Positions 1 through 7,135 of a stretch of DNA of 19,276 nt are shown here, piece after piece. A model generated the notes under the pieces. It was given only the letters and a program-made list of their open reading frames with translations, searched no databases and was not told the origin of the DNA. Origin of the DNA: Betaproteobacteria bacterium (GTDB taxonomy: Bacteria > Pseudomonadota > Gammaproteobacteria > Burkholderiales > SG8-41); assembly GCA_023266245.1 (NCBI GenBank), contig JAHFRO010000031.1, forward strand, positions 5,928-25,203, in the 5' to 3' direction. A program made the position numbers and the translations under genes. Positions within the stretch are counted from its first letter, which is position 1, and the number at the start of each line of letters is the position of its first letter.

Positions 1-95
1 AGGCGCGCGAATCGGGCAAGCCGGCGCTGGTTGACGTCGTGATTGACCGCGAGGTGTATTCGAGCGGCACGATGAACCAGACCATGTACAAATAA
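1..95 (+). CDS. C-terminal end of a thiamine-diphosphate-dependent enzyme, probably oxalyl-CoA decarboxylase (partial)
   Basis: Only the last 30 codons are present, read from base 3 to the TAA at 93-95; the start lies outside the window. The visible tail contains GKPALVDVVIDREVYSSG. The pattern GKPALVDVVID is the closing beta-strand of the C-terminal ThDP-binding domain found in acetolactate synthase, oxalyl-CoA decarboxylase and relatives. The frc gene follows in the same direction, and oxc-frc pairs are the standard oxalate catabolism arrangement, so oxalyl-CoA decarboxylase (oxalyl-CoA to formyl-CoA plus CO2) is the best guess. The extreme C-terminus (SSGTMNQTMYK) is not one I recognise as typical of characterised Oxc proteins. 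Another ThDP-dependent lyase or carboligase remains possible. Confidence 0.6.
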   Translation, partial: ARESGKPALVDVVIDREVYSSGTMNQTMYK

Positions 96-104
96 AACCT
101 TTCA

Positions 105-260
105 CCACAGAGGCACCGAGACACGGAGGAAGACGAAATTTATCAACGCAAAGACGCAGATCACGCAGAGAAAACAAGCTTGCCCTTACTGTGCGACCTT
201 CGCGCCTTTGCGATTCATGCTGTTTGAATTTCTCTTCTCTGTGCCTCTGTGTCTCTGTGG
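105..260. repeat. Nested inverted repeat of the CACAGAG / CGCAAAG intergenic type
   Basis: Outer arms at 105-132 and 233-260 are imperfect reverse complements built from repeats of CACAGAG/CACGGAG units (left arm begins CCACAGAGGCACCGAGACAC; right arm reads the complement). Inside them a second pair, about 147-168 and 191-212, carries CGCAAAGACGC against its complement GCGCCTTTGCG. The whole could fold into one long interrupted hairpin with a loop near 169-190. It sits between the ThDP enzyme and frc. A related single-arm-pair copy occurs at 14305-14394. Short repeats of this kind are common in intergenic regions of many environmental bacteria; their function is unsettled. Confidence 0.75.
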
Positions 261-286
261 TAGATTTTGATTTCGAGGAGTGAGCA

Positions 287-1549
287 ATGAGCAAGGCACT
301 CTCAGGATTTCGCATACTCGACATGTCCCACGTGCAGGCCGGGCCGACCGCGACCCAGCTCATGGCCTGGCTCGGCGCGGACATAATCAAACTCGAGCCG
401 CCTACCGGTGACATTACCCGCGGACAGCTGCGCGACGTGCCCAATGCCGACAGCCTCTACTTCACCATGCTCAACTGCAACAAGCGCTCGATCACCGTGA
501 ACATAAAGAGCCCGGACGGCAAGCAGGTGGTCACCGAGCTGATCAAGAAGTGCGACGTCGTGATGGAAAACTTCGGTCCCGGCGTGATCGAGCGGCTCGG
601 GTTCCCGTGGGAAAAAGTCCGCGAGATCAACCCGCGCATCGTGATGGCTTCGATCAAGGGCTTCGGCTCGAGCGGCCCCTACGCCGATTTCAAGGCCTAC
701 GAGAACGTGGCGCAGGCGATGGGAGGGGCGATGAGCACGACCGGCGTGCTGGAAGGCCCGCCCTTCGTCACCGGTGCGCAGATCGGCGACACGGGCACGG
801 GCCTGCACCTGGTGATCGGCATTCTGGCGGCGCTCCATCACCGCAACCAGACCGGCAAGGGGCAGTACGTCGAGGTGGCAATGCTGGATGGCGTGATGAA
901 TCTGTGCCGCGTGAAGTTTCGCGACCACCAGCGCCTGACGCGCGGCCCGCTGTCGGAGTACTCGGTGCCGACGGAGGGTTTCAAGGCGGTGCCGCGGGGC
1001 GGTAACGACTCCGGTGGCGGGCAGCTCGGCAACGCGATCAAATGCAAGCCCGGGGGCCTCGACGATTACCTCTACGTCGTGGTGCAGGAGGCGGTGTGGG
1101 ACGCGCTCGCCAAGAAGGTTGGCGGCGAAAAGCTCGCCACCGATCCGCGTTTCGCCGCCGTCAGCGAGCGGCGCAAGAACCAGAACGAGATGTGGCGGAT
1201 TCTCAACGAATTCGCGTCGAGCTACACCAAGCGCGAGCTGATGCAGATCCTGAACGAGCTCGAAGTGCCGTGCGGCCCGATCATGAGCACCGAGGACCTC
1301 GCCAACGACGAGCACGTGAAGCTGCGGCAGATGTGGGTTGAGCTGGATCACCCGCAGCGCGGCAAGTGGTACAACGTGGGCATGCCGATCAAGCTCTCCG
1401 ACTCGCCGGCCGAGATCAGACGCTCGCCGCTGCTCGGAGAACACACCGACGAGATCCTGCGCGAAGTGCTGGGTTACGGTGACGAGCAGATCGGCAAGCT
1501 CAGAAGCGCCGGAGCATTCTCGGCGCCGCCAAAAGCCAGGGCGGCGTAG
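287..1549 (+). CDS. frc: Formyl-CoA:oxalate CoA-transferase (class III CoA-transferase)
   Basis: This enzyme moves CoA from formyl-CoA to oxalate, yielding oxalyl-CoA and formate, and works in a cycle with oxalyl-CoA decarboxylase in the cytoplasm. The 420-residue product is the expected length for the family (about 416-428). It shares long blocks with known Frc: HVQAGP at 15-20, DSLYFTMLNCNKRSI around 55-69, ENFGPG at 94-99, YENVAQ at 138-143, GAQIGD with the catalytic Asp at 168, and a glycine loop PRGGNDSGGGQ at 236-246 that matches the mobile tetraglycine loop of Frc. The C-terminal PLLGEHTDEIL is also typical. The start is supported by GAGGAG at 275-280, six bases upstream of ATG. The gene follows a probable oxc and precedes a formyl-folate-type enzyme. 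Other class III CoA-transferases lack this particular combination of blocks. Confidence 0.93.
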   Translation: MSKALSGFRILDMSHVQAGPTATQLMAWLGADIIKLEPPTGDITRGQLRDVPNADSLYFTMLNCNKRSITVNIKSPDGKQVVTELIKKCDVVMENFGPGVIERLGFPWEKVREINPRIVMASIKGFGSSGPYADFKAYENVAQAMGGAMSTTGVLEGPPFVTGAQIGDTGTGLHLVIGILAALHHRNQTGKGQYVEVAMLDGVMNLCRVKFRDHQRLTRGPLSEYSVPTEGFKAVPRGGNDSGGGQLGNAIKCKPGGLDDYLYVVVQEAVWDALAKKVGGEKLATDPRFAAVSERRKNQNEMWRILNEFASSYTKRELMQILNELEVPCGPIMSTEDLANDEHVKLRQMWVELDHPQRGKWYNVGMPIKLSDSPAEIRRSPLLGEHTDEILREVLGYGDEQIGKLRSAGAFSAPPKARAA

Positions 1550-1559
1550 CCGCTCTGGC

Positions 1560-1618
1560 GGTGAGGAGTAAGGGGTGAGAAGCGAGGCGTTGCATCCCCT
1601 CGCTTCTCACGCCTCACC
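1560..1618. repeat. Long intergenic hairpin between frc and the formyltransferase-fold gene
   Basis: A perfect 13-bp stem (1575-1587, GTGAGAAGCGAGG, against 1598-1610) encloses a 10-base loop. Outer flanks GGTGAGG (1560-1566) and GCCTCACC (1611-1618) extend the pairing after an internal bulge. No T-run follows, so it is a poor intrinsic terminator candidate. It may be a dispersed GTGAGG-type intergenic repeat or an mRNA processing or stability element tuning expression of the downstream gene. Confidence 0.6.
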
Positions 1619-1639
1619 TGTTTCACAGAGAGAAGTACC

Positions 1640-2572
1640 ATGAGAATTGCAATCATCGGCCAGCAAGATTTCGGCAAAGCGGTGCTGGAAGCGTTCCTTG
1701 CGCGTGGCGATGAGGTCGCCGGCGTGTTTTGCGCCCCGGAGAAACCCGGCGCCAAGGCCGATCCGCTGAGGGCTGCGGCGCAGGAAAAGGGGCTCCCGGT
1801 GTTCCAGTTCAAGTCGCTGCGCGGCCCCGAGGCGCACGAAGCGATGAAGGGCCTGAAAGCGGATCTCGGCATCATGGCTTACGTGCTGCAGTTTGCTCCC
1901 GACAGCCTCATCAAGATTCCGCGCCTGGGAACCATTCAGTACCATCCGTCACTGTTGCCCAAGTATCGCGGGCCCTCCTCGATCAACTGGCCGATCATCC
2001 GCGGCGATACCAGGACGGGATTGACCATCTTCCGTCCCACCGAAGGGCTCGACGAGGGGCCGGTGGTGCTGCAGAAGGAATGCAGCCTCGGTCCCGACGA
2101 GACGCTCGGCGACGTTTACTTCAACAAGCTCTTTCCCATGGGCGTTAAAACGATGCTGGAGGCGGCTGACTTGGTGTTTGCCGGCAAGCACAAGGAAACA
2201 GTGCAGGACGAGTCCCGGGCAAGCTACGAAGGCTGGTGCCGCGAAGCCGAAGCGCGGATCCACTGGGCGAGCCACATCGACTTCATCTACAACGTGATCC
2301 GCGGCTGCAATCCCGCCCCCGGCGCGTGGACCACCTTGAACGGCAAGAAGCTCTACCTCTACGACGCGCGCAAGCGTCTCTTCCACCGCTTTGCCGAGGT
2401 GGTTGGCAAGGTCGGCGAGGTCTCCGACGTCACCGAATCGAGCTTCAAGGTCACCGCGCAGGGTGGAATGATCGAGGTGCTGCGCGCGCGCGGCGAGGAC
2501 GGCAAGAAACTTTCAGGCGGCGAGTTCGCGCGCGCCGCGGGGCTCACCGCCGGCACCATACTCGGCAACTAG
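1640..2572 (+). CDS. Formyltransferase-fold protein resembling the 10-formyltetrahydrofolate dehydrogenase hydrolase domain
   Basis: The 310-residue product has the Fmt/PurN fold. Residues 1-190 form the formyl-folate-binding domain, and about 205-310 the Fmt C-terminal domain. It resembles the N-terminal hydrolase domain of animal ALDH1L1 (FDH) more than methionyl-tRNA formyltransferase: IGQQDFGKAV near the N-terminus, YHPSLLPKYRGPSSINW at 101-117 with His102, and GLDEGPVVLQKEC at 136-148 with Asp138. These align with the catalytic His and Asp of FDH. The Asn two residues before His in Fmt and PurN is Gln100 here; FDH has Ile at that position. Likely activity is release or transfer of a formyl group from 10-formyl-THF. 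The frc context suggests it connects formyl-CoA/formate with the folate C1 pool, which is an inference. GAGAGAAG lies just upstream of the ATG. An Fmt paralogue with another acceptor is the main alternative. Confidence 0.8.
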   Translation: MRIAIIGQQDFGKAVLEAFLARGDEVAGVFCAPEKPGAKADPLRAAAQEKGLPVFQFKSLRGPEAHEAMKGLKADLGIMAYVLQFAPDSLIKIPRLGTIQYHPSLLPKYRGPSSINWPIIRGDTRTGLTIFRPTEGLDEGPVVLQKECSLGPDETLGDVYFNKLFPMGVKTMLEAADLVFAGKHKETVQDESRASYEGWCREAEARIHWASHIDFIYNVIRGCNPAPGAWTTLNGKKLYLYDARKRLFHRFAEVVGKVGEVSDVTESSFKVTAQGGMIEVLRARGEDGKKLSGGEFARAAGLTAGTILGN

Positions 2573-2590
2573 GCTTCCCGGCGTTGCCAT

Positions 2591-2609
2591 CGGCCGTGTA
2601 GCACGGCCG
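2591..2609 (+). terminator. Stem-loop downstream of the oxalate/C1 genes
   Basis: A perfect 8-bp GC-rich stem, CGGCCGTG / CACGGCCG, with a TAG loop begins 18 bases after the stop of the formyltransferase-fold gene. A weaker imperfect hairpin (GGCGTGGTG against CACACCGCC) follows at about 2620-2640. Position fits transcription termination of region 1, but there is no downstream U-tract, so it may instead only protect the 3' end of the mRNA. The rest of 2610-2800 shows no convincing gene. Confidence 0.4.
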
Positions 2610-2806
2610 GTCGATTCGTGGCGTGGTGCAACACACCGCCGGCCACCTCTCTTTGATTCGGATGGTCATTTCTGGTGCGCGCCAAGGTGTTCGCGCGCTT
2701 GCTGCGACGGCGCCGCCGGCCACTGTAATTGCCTGTATTCACGCGAAGTTTTGCTCTCACTTTCCACAAAAAACAACTACTTTCCCGGCAAATATCGTAG
2801 AATTAA

Positions 2807-2827
2807 TGAGTGAACGGCGTTAACTCA
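2807..2827. promoter_or_regulatory. Candidate operator: 9-bp-arm palindrome upstream of the CHASE2 kinase
   Basis: Arms TGAGTGAAC (2807-2815) and GTTAACTCA (2819-2827) are reverse complements except at one position, around a GGC centre, and lie 33 bases before the kinase ATG. The surrounding 2760-2855 is markedly AT-rich compared with the neighbouring coding DNA, as expected for a promoter region. I could not place a convincing sigma-70 -35/-10 pair or a sigma-54 motif. A transcription-factor site controlling the signalling island is plausible but not shown. Confidence 0.4.
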
Positions 2828-2859
2828 CTGGAATAAAAATACAAACAGCAGCGATAGGG

Positions 2860-5445
2860 ATGAAAAAACTCGATTTTTGGCGATCCGACTGGTTTCTCGG
2901 AGTGGTCGTGGTCATCGCGATCATCGTGTTCAACCTCGCCAGCGACCTCATTTCAAGCCTCGAACGCAAGGCCTACGACCTGGGCGTGCGCGCCACGTCC
3001 CGGGAACCTGCAAAGAACATCTCGATTATCGCGATCGACGAGGAGAGCCTCGACAAGATCGGACGCTGGCCGTGGTCGCGCGAGGTGCTGGCCAAGATGA
3101 CCGACCAGCTCGCGGCGGCGAAAGCGAAGGTCATCGCCAATACGATCCTGCTGAGTGAGCCGCAGCTCGACCCCGGCTACCAGTATGTGTTGAAACTGCT
3201 CGAGATCGCCCAGAAGAACGCGCCACCCGCCGAGGGGGCCGCCGGGCCCGCCGACGGCGGGCCGATGAGGCAGTTCCTCGCCCTGCTCGAGGAGGCCGAA
3301 CAGGACCTGAACACCGACCGCAAGCTCGCCGAGAGCTACACCAAAGCCGGCAATGTAGTGCAACCGATGCTGTTCACGATCGGCGAGCCGCGCGGCAAGC
3401 CGGACAAGCCCTTGCCCGCGTTCGCGCTGAAGAACGCGGTCGCGGCACCCAAGGGGGGCGGCGAGTTGATCGCGCTACCCACCGCGGCGGTCAAAATTCC
3501 GATCGATTCGGTCGGCGCGGCCGCAGCGGGCCTCGGCCACCTGAACGCCAACCCGGACGTGGACGGCGGCATCCGCACCGAGCCGCTGGTGGTGCAGTAC
3601 TTCGATCAGTTCTTCCCCTCGATGTCGATGATGGTCGCGGCGAGGAGCCTCAACTTGACCCCGTCCGACATCAAGATCCAACCGAGGGAAAGCGTCTCTC
3701 TCGGCAAGCTGCGCATCGGCACCGACCCCGCGCTGCAGATGTACACCTATTTCTACAAGGACCGGGACAACAAGTCAGCGTTCCTCGCGGATTCGTTCTA
3801 CGACGTCATGAGCGGCAAGATCCCGACGTCGAAGTACGCCGACAAGATCGTGCTGATCGGCCCAACCGCGGCGGGGCTGGGGGCGACGTCCGTGACGCCG
3901 GTGTCGCCGGCGATGCCGGGCGTCATGACGCTCGCGCATTCGGTCTCCTCGATCCTTTCGGAGCACTTCTTCGTCGCGCCGACGTGGGGATACTGGGTGG
4001 AACTGCTGGTGTTCCTGCTCATCGCCGCGTACCTGATCGCGGCGCTGCCGCGGCTCAACGCCGGGCAGGCCCTCGCGATCTCCGGCGGCATATTCATCGC
4101 GCTGCTTGCGGCGCACTTCATACTCATGACAACGAGCGGCATGTGGATTCAGCTCATGCTGCCCGCGACGCTGCTCGTGGTCGGGCACGGCGCCTTGGTG
4201 TCCAAGGGCTTCATTGTCACCGAGCGCGGCAAGGAAAAGCTCGACATCGAGTCCGCCCAGAGCAACCGCATGCTGGGGCTCGCCTACCAGGGGCAGGGAC
4301 AACTCGACACTGCCTTCGACTGTTTCCGCAAGCTGCCGCTCGACGACAGTGTGGCGGACTTGCTCTACAACCTGGCGCTCGACTTCGAGCGCAAGCGCCA
4401 GTTCAACAAGGCGGAATCGGTGTTTCGCCACATCGCCGAACACAACCCCAAGTTCCGCGACCTCGAGCAGCGACTCTCCCGCGCCAAGGCGATGTCGGAG
4501 ACGGTGATCCTGGGGGCGGGCGGGGGACATCCTGGCGGCACCCTGATTCTGGCGGGCGGCGGCGTGGAAAAGCCGATGCTCGGCCGCTACCAGGTGGAGA
4601 AGGAGCTCGGCAAGGGCGCGATGGGTGTCGTCTACCTCGGCAAGGATCCCAAGATCGGGCGCGTGGTGGCGATCAAGACCCTGGCGCTCTCCCAGGAGTT
4701 CGAGGCCGATGAGCTGCAGGATGTCAAGGAGCGCTTCTTCCGCGAGGCCGAGACCGCGGGACGCCTTGCGCACCCCAACATCGTCACCATTTACGATGCG
4801 GGCGATGAACACGATCTTGCCTACATTGCGATGGAGTTCCTGAAAGGCAAGGATCTGACGCCCTTCATCAAGCCCGACAACCTGCTGCCGCTCGAGAAAG
4901 CGCTCTCGATCATCGCACGCGTGTCGGATGCGCTTGCCTACGCCCATAAAAACAACGTCGTGCACCGCGACATCAAGCCCGCCAACATCATGTGGGAACC
5001 CGATTCCGACACGGTCAAGGTCACCGACTTCGGCATCGCACGCATCACCGATTCCTCCAAGACCAAGACCGGCATGGTGCTGGGTACGCCTTCCTACATG
5101 TCACCCGAGCAGCTCGTCGGCAAGAAAATCGGGGGACACTCGGATCTGTTTTCGCTGGGCGTCACTCTCTACCAACTTGCCTGCGGCCATCTGCCGTTCC
5201 AGGGCGATTCGATGGCGCAGCTCATGTTCAAGATCGCCAACGAACCGCACCCCGACATCCGCAGCCACAACCCGAAGCTGCCCGCATGCGTATCGGCGAT
5301 CGTCAACAAAACACTGGCCAAGGATCCGGAGCAGCGCTATCAGGACGGCGAGCAAATGGCGAAAGCGCTGCGTTTGTGCCGGCAAAGCCTGTTGCCGCCG
5401 GCACGCCAGGCGGCAGCGCCCGCGGCTCCCGCGCCGAGCTCATAG
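2860..5445 (+). CDS. Membrane receptor Ser/Thr protein kinase: CHASE2 - TPR - kinase
   Basis: The 861-residue product has its sensor at the N-terminus and its kinase at the C-terminus. TM1 is about 12-28. An extracytoplasmic CHASE2 domain spans about 35-370, with the signature IIAIDEESLDKIGRWPWSRE at 56-75 and a closing KIVLIGPTAAGLG block near 329-341. Three TM segments follow (about 381-397, 405-423, 429-448). TPR-like helices cover about 466-530, then a Gly-rich linker (550-570). The kinase spans about 576-840: glycine loop GKGAMGVVY 584-592, Lys606 (VAIK), Glu629, HRDIKPANI 702-710 with Asp704, DFG 723-725, SPE 748-750. All catalytic residues are present, so it should be active. The tail is Ala/Pro-rich. 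A PP2C gene starts 8 bases after the stop and an FHA gene follows, forming a kinase/phosphatase/reader set. The ligand is unknown. The ribosome site (ATAGGG abutting ATG) is weak. Confidence 0.92.
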   Translation: MKKLDFWRSDWFLGVVVVIAIIVFNLASDLISSLERKAYDLGVRATSREPAKNISIIAIDEESLDKIGRWPWSREVLAKMTDQLAAAKAKVIANTILLSEPQLDPGYQYVLKLLEIAQKNAPPAEGAAGPADGGPMRQFLALLEEAEQDLNTDRKLAESYTKAGNVVQPMLFTIGEPRGKPDKPLPAFALKNAVAAPKGGGELIALPTAAVKIPIDSVGAAAAGLGHLNANPDVDGGIRTEPLVVQYFDQFFPSMSMMVAARSLNLTPSDIKIQPRESVSLGKLRIGTDPALQMYTYFYKDRDNKSAFLADSFYDVMSGKIPTSKYADKIVLIGPTAAGLGATSVTPVSPAMPGVMTLAHSVSSILSEHFFVAPTWGYWVELLVFLLIAAYLIAALPRLNAGQALAISGGIFIALLAAHFILMTTSGMWIQLMLPATLLVVGHGALVSKGFIVTERGKEKLDIESAQSNRMLGLAYQGQGQLDTAFDCFRKLPLDDSVADLLYNLALDFERKRQFNKAESVFRHIAEHNPKFRDLEQRLSRAKAMSETVILGAGGGHPGGTLILAGGGVEKPMLGRYQVEKELGKGAMGVVYLGKDPKIGRVVAIKTLALSQEFEADELQDVKERFFREAETAGRLAHPNIVTIYDAGDEHDLAYIAMEFLKGKDLTPFIKPDNLLPLEKALSIIARVSDALAYAHKNNVVHRDIKPANIMWEPDSDTVKVTDFGIARITDSSKTKTGMVLGTPSYMSPEQLVGKKIGGHSDLFSLGVTLYQLACGHLPFQGDSMAQLMFKIANEPHPDIRSHNPKLPACVSAIVNKTLAKDPEQRYQDGEQMAKALRLCRQSLLPPARQAAAPAAPAPSS

Positions 5446-5453
5446 GGGACGGG

Positions 5454-6269
5454 ATGGCAAATCTCAGTTCCGTGCTCGAAGTCACGTCCGCCACCCATCC
5501 GGGCATGGTGCGCTCGCACAACGAGGACAGCATCGCGGCAGATACGGAGATCGGGCTCGCAGTGCTCGCCGACGGTATGGGCGGCTACAACGCCGGTGAA
5601 GTGGCGAGCGGCATTGCGGTGGCGATGGTCTCGACCGAAATGAAAAAAGCCCTCGCCGCCAAGAAACCGGATGAACTGAATGGGAAAGCAGCGGAAACGC
5701 TCATTGCTGAGCACTCGGCCAAGGCCAATGCCGCGATCTACCAGGCGGCGCAAAGCCAGCCGCGGTATTCCGGCATGGGTACCACTTTGGTGGTGGCGTT
5801 ATGGCACGACAACCAGATTTCGGTCGGGCACATCGGGGACTCCCGGCTCTATCGGCTGCGCGGCGGGGCCTTGGAGCAGATCACGCGCGACCACTCTTTG
5901 TTGCAGGAACAGATAGATAGCGGCATGATTACCAAGGAGCAGGCCAGGTACTCGCAGAACAAGAACCTGGTAACGCGCGCGGTCGGCATCGATCCCGAGG
6001 TGGATGCCGAAGTCCACACCTACACGGTGCAGCCGGGTGATATCTACCTGTTGTGCTCGGACGGACTGAGCGACATGGTCACCGATGAGGACATCCAGTT
6101 GACACTGTCCTCGCTGCAGTCCAACCTGCCGCTCGCGGCGCAGCAGCTGGTGCAGCAGGCGAACGACAACGGCGGACGCGATAACATTTCGGTTATTCTG
6201 GTGCGGGTAGTGAGGGATTTCCCGGTGCGCACCGGCTTGTTGGAAAGATTGACGGCTTGGATTAGATAA
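5454..6269 (+). CDS. PP2C-family Ser/Thr protein phosphatase
   Basis: The 271-residue single-domain cytoplasmic protein is a PppA/Stp/PstP-like PPM phosphatase that would dephosphorylate targets of the adjacent kinase or the kinase itself. Metal-binding and signature motifs are complete: RSHNED at 20-25, ADGMGG at 39-44 with Asp40, GMGTT at 107-111, GDSRLYR at 128-134, CSDGLSD at 201-207 and GGRDN at 240-244 with Asp243. The frame is open far upstream, but the PP2C homology begins after the ATG at 5454, and that ATG is preceded by the purine-rich AGGGGACGGG that overlaps the kinase stop. This gives an 8-base gap and probable translational coupling. No membrane segment is visible, unlike mycobacterial PstP. 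The C-terminal tail after the motif region is short. Confidence 0.93.
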   Translation: MANLSSVLEVTSATHPGMVRSHNEDSIAADTEIGLAVLADGMGGYNAGEVASGIAVAMVSTEMKKALAAKKPDELNGKAAETLIAEHSAKANAAIYQAAQSQPRYSGMGTTLVVALWHDNQISVGHIGDSRLYRLRGGALEQITRDHSLLQEQIDSGMITKEQARYSQNKNLVTRAVGIDPEVDAEVHTYTVQPGDIYLLCSDGLSDMVTDEDIQLTLSSLQSNLPLAAQQLVQQANDNGGRDNISVILVRVVRDFPVRTGLLERLTAWIR

Positions 6270-6286
6270 ACGACGGGGATACCACC

Positions 6287-7036
6287 ATGGCGAAGTTGAT
6301 TCTCAGTCTGGAAGGGTCGGTCATCAGGGAAGTCCCTCTCGACAAGGAGCGCATTACCATCGGGCGCAAGCCGCAGAACGACATCCCGATTGAAAATCTG
6401 GCGGTGAGCGGCGAACATGCCTGCATAGTCACCATCCTGAATGACTCGTTCCTCGAGGACCTGGGCAGCACCAACGGCACGCTGGTCAACGGCAACCCGA
6501 TCAAGAAGCACATCCTGCAGAACAATGACGTAATCGAGATTGGCAAATACAAGCTGAAGTATGTGGGCGAGGGCCCGGCCGCGCATGCCGCCGCGGACGA
6601 TTTCGAGAAAACCATGTTGCTGCAGCGCTCGCCGGTGTCGGCGAAGGCCGCAGCCGCGCCCAAGGCTCAGGGGGAACCCCAGGCGATGCCGGCACCGGCT
6701 GCGGCGGCAGCGCCGGCGGCGGGTTCCGGGCCGGCGACGCCCCAACCCAGGCGGCCAGCCGGTGAAGCGCAGTTGCTCGCGGCCATCCAGATCCTGAACG
6801 GCCCGAGCGCCGGCAAGGAGCTGGAACTGACCAAAAATCTCACTACGCTCGGCAAGCCGGGAGTGCAGGTGGCGGTCATCACGCGGCGTCCCCAGGGTTA
6901 TTTCATCACTCACGTCGAAGGCGCCACCTTGCCGGTGATCAACGGCAAGACACTCGACGCCCAGGCCCATGCGCTCAACGACCATGACGTCATCGAGCTG
7001 GCAGGCGTGAAGATGGAGTTTTTCATCAAGAAATGA
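6287..7036 (+). CDS. Double FHA-domain phosphothreonine reader protein
   Basis: The 249-residue cytoplasmic protein contains two FHA modules joined by an Ala/Pro-rich linker (about 118-160). FHA1 (about 1-95) has the complete phosphopeptide-binding set: GRK with Arg27, SGEH with Ser41 and His44, and GSTNGTLVNG at 60-69. FHA2 (about 163-249) keeps the fold pattern (ITTHV-like strand, VINGKTL at 217-223, LNDHDVIEL at 230-238) but has Lys190 where the Arg is expected and no Ser-x-x-His. It is probably degenerate and may serve dimerisation or a phospho-independent contact. Between them FEKTMLL (106-112) is a threonine motif of the kind used for FHA self-docking. The gene follows the phosphatase by 17 bases and is likely its co-transcribed effector or adaptor. 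Confidence 0.9.
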   Translation: MAKLILSLEGSVIREVPLDKERITIGRKPQNDIPIENLAVSGEHACIVTILNDSFLEDLGSTNGTLVNGNPIKKHILQNNDVIEIGKYKLKYVGEGPAAHAAADDFEKTMLLQRSPVSAKAAAAPKAQGEPQAMPAPAAAAAPAAGSGPATPQPRRPAGEAQLLAAIQILNGPSAGKELELTKNLTTLGKPGVQVAVITRRPQGYFITHVEGATLPVINGKTLDAQAHALNDHDVIELAGVKMEFFIKK

Positions 7037-7062
7037 GTGCGGCCGCAACGCCGGGGCCGCAC
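7037..7062 (+). other. GC-rich stem-loop immediately after the FHA stop codon
   Basis: A perfect 8-bp stem, GTGCGGCC (7037-7044) against GGCCGCAC (7055-7062), with a 10-base loop, starts at the base after the TGA stop. It is not followed by a T-run. It may stabilise the 3' end of the kinase/phosphatase/FHA mRNA or act together with the second stem-loop at 7100-7135. Confidence 0.5.
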
Positions 7063-7099
7063 GCTCGATCCCGCGTCGGGCGGTTGGAAGCAAGCATCG

Positions 7100-7135
7100 G
7101 GCCGGATATCGGCGGAACCTGCCGGTAATCCGGCC
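7100..7135 (+). terminator. Candidate intrinsic terminator between the FHA and cyclase genes
   Basis: Outer stem GGCCGGAT (7100-7107) pairs perfectly with ATCCGGCC (7128-7135). An inner CGGC/GCCG (7110-7113 / 7121-7124) extends the hairpin after small internal loops. A T-rich tail TTTGGTTTCTGATT follows. The tail is interrupted by Gs, so termination may be partial. If active, it separates the kinase/PP2C/FHA unit from the cyclase unit, whose promoter would lie in 7136-7213. Confidence 0.4.

Noticed and set aside
105..260. CRISPR array
   Set aside because: The short repeated units are arranged as inverted arms without regular spacers.
302..1444. 380-codon open frame on the minus strand inside frc
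   Set aside because: The frc frame has family-wide conservation over its full length; the reverse frame has no recognisable features.
2623..2823. 66-codon frame upstream of the kinase
   Set aside because: No ribosome site and no recognisable features, and it overlaps the AT-rich candidate regulatory region and palindrome.
2807..2827. CRP/FNR binding site
   Set aside because: The palindrome lacks TGTGA/TCACA or TTGAT/ATCAA half-sites at the required spacing.
4992..6269. Longer 425-codon version of the PP2C gene
   Set aside because: The extension overlaps the kinase catalytic domain in another frame. PP2C homology and a ribosome site begin at 5454.
2860..7036. Type VI secretion regulatory module (PpkA/PppA/Fha)
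   Set aside because: The kinase/PP2C/FHA trio resembles the T6SS post-translational switch, but no T6SS structural gene is present and the kinase carries CHASE2 and TPR domains instead.
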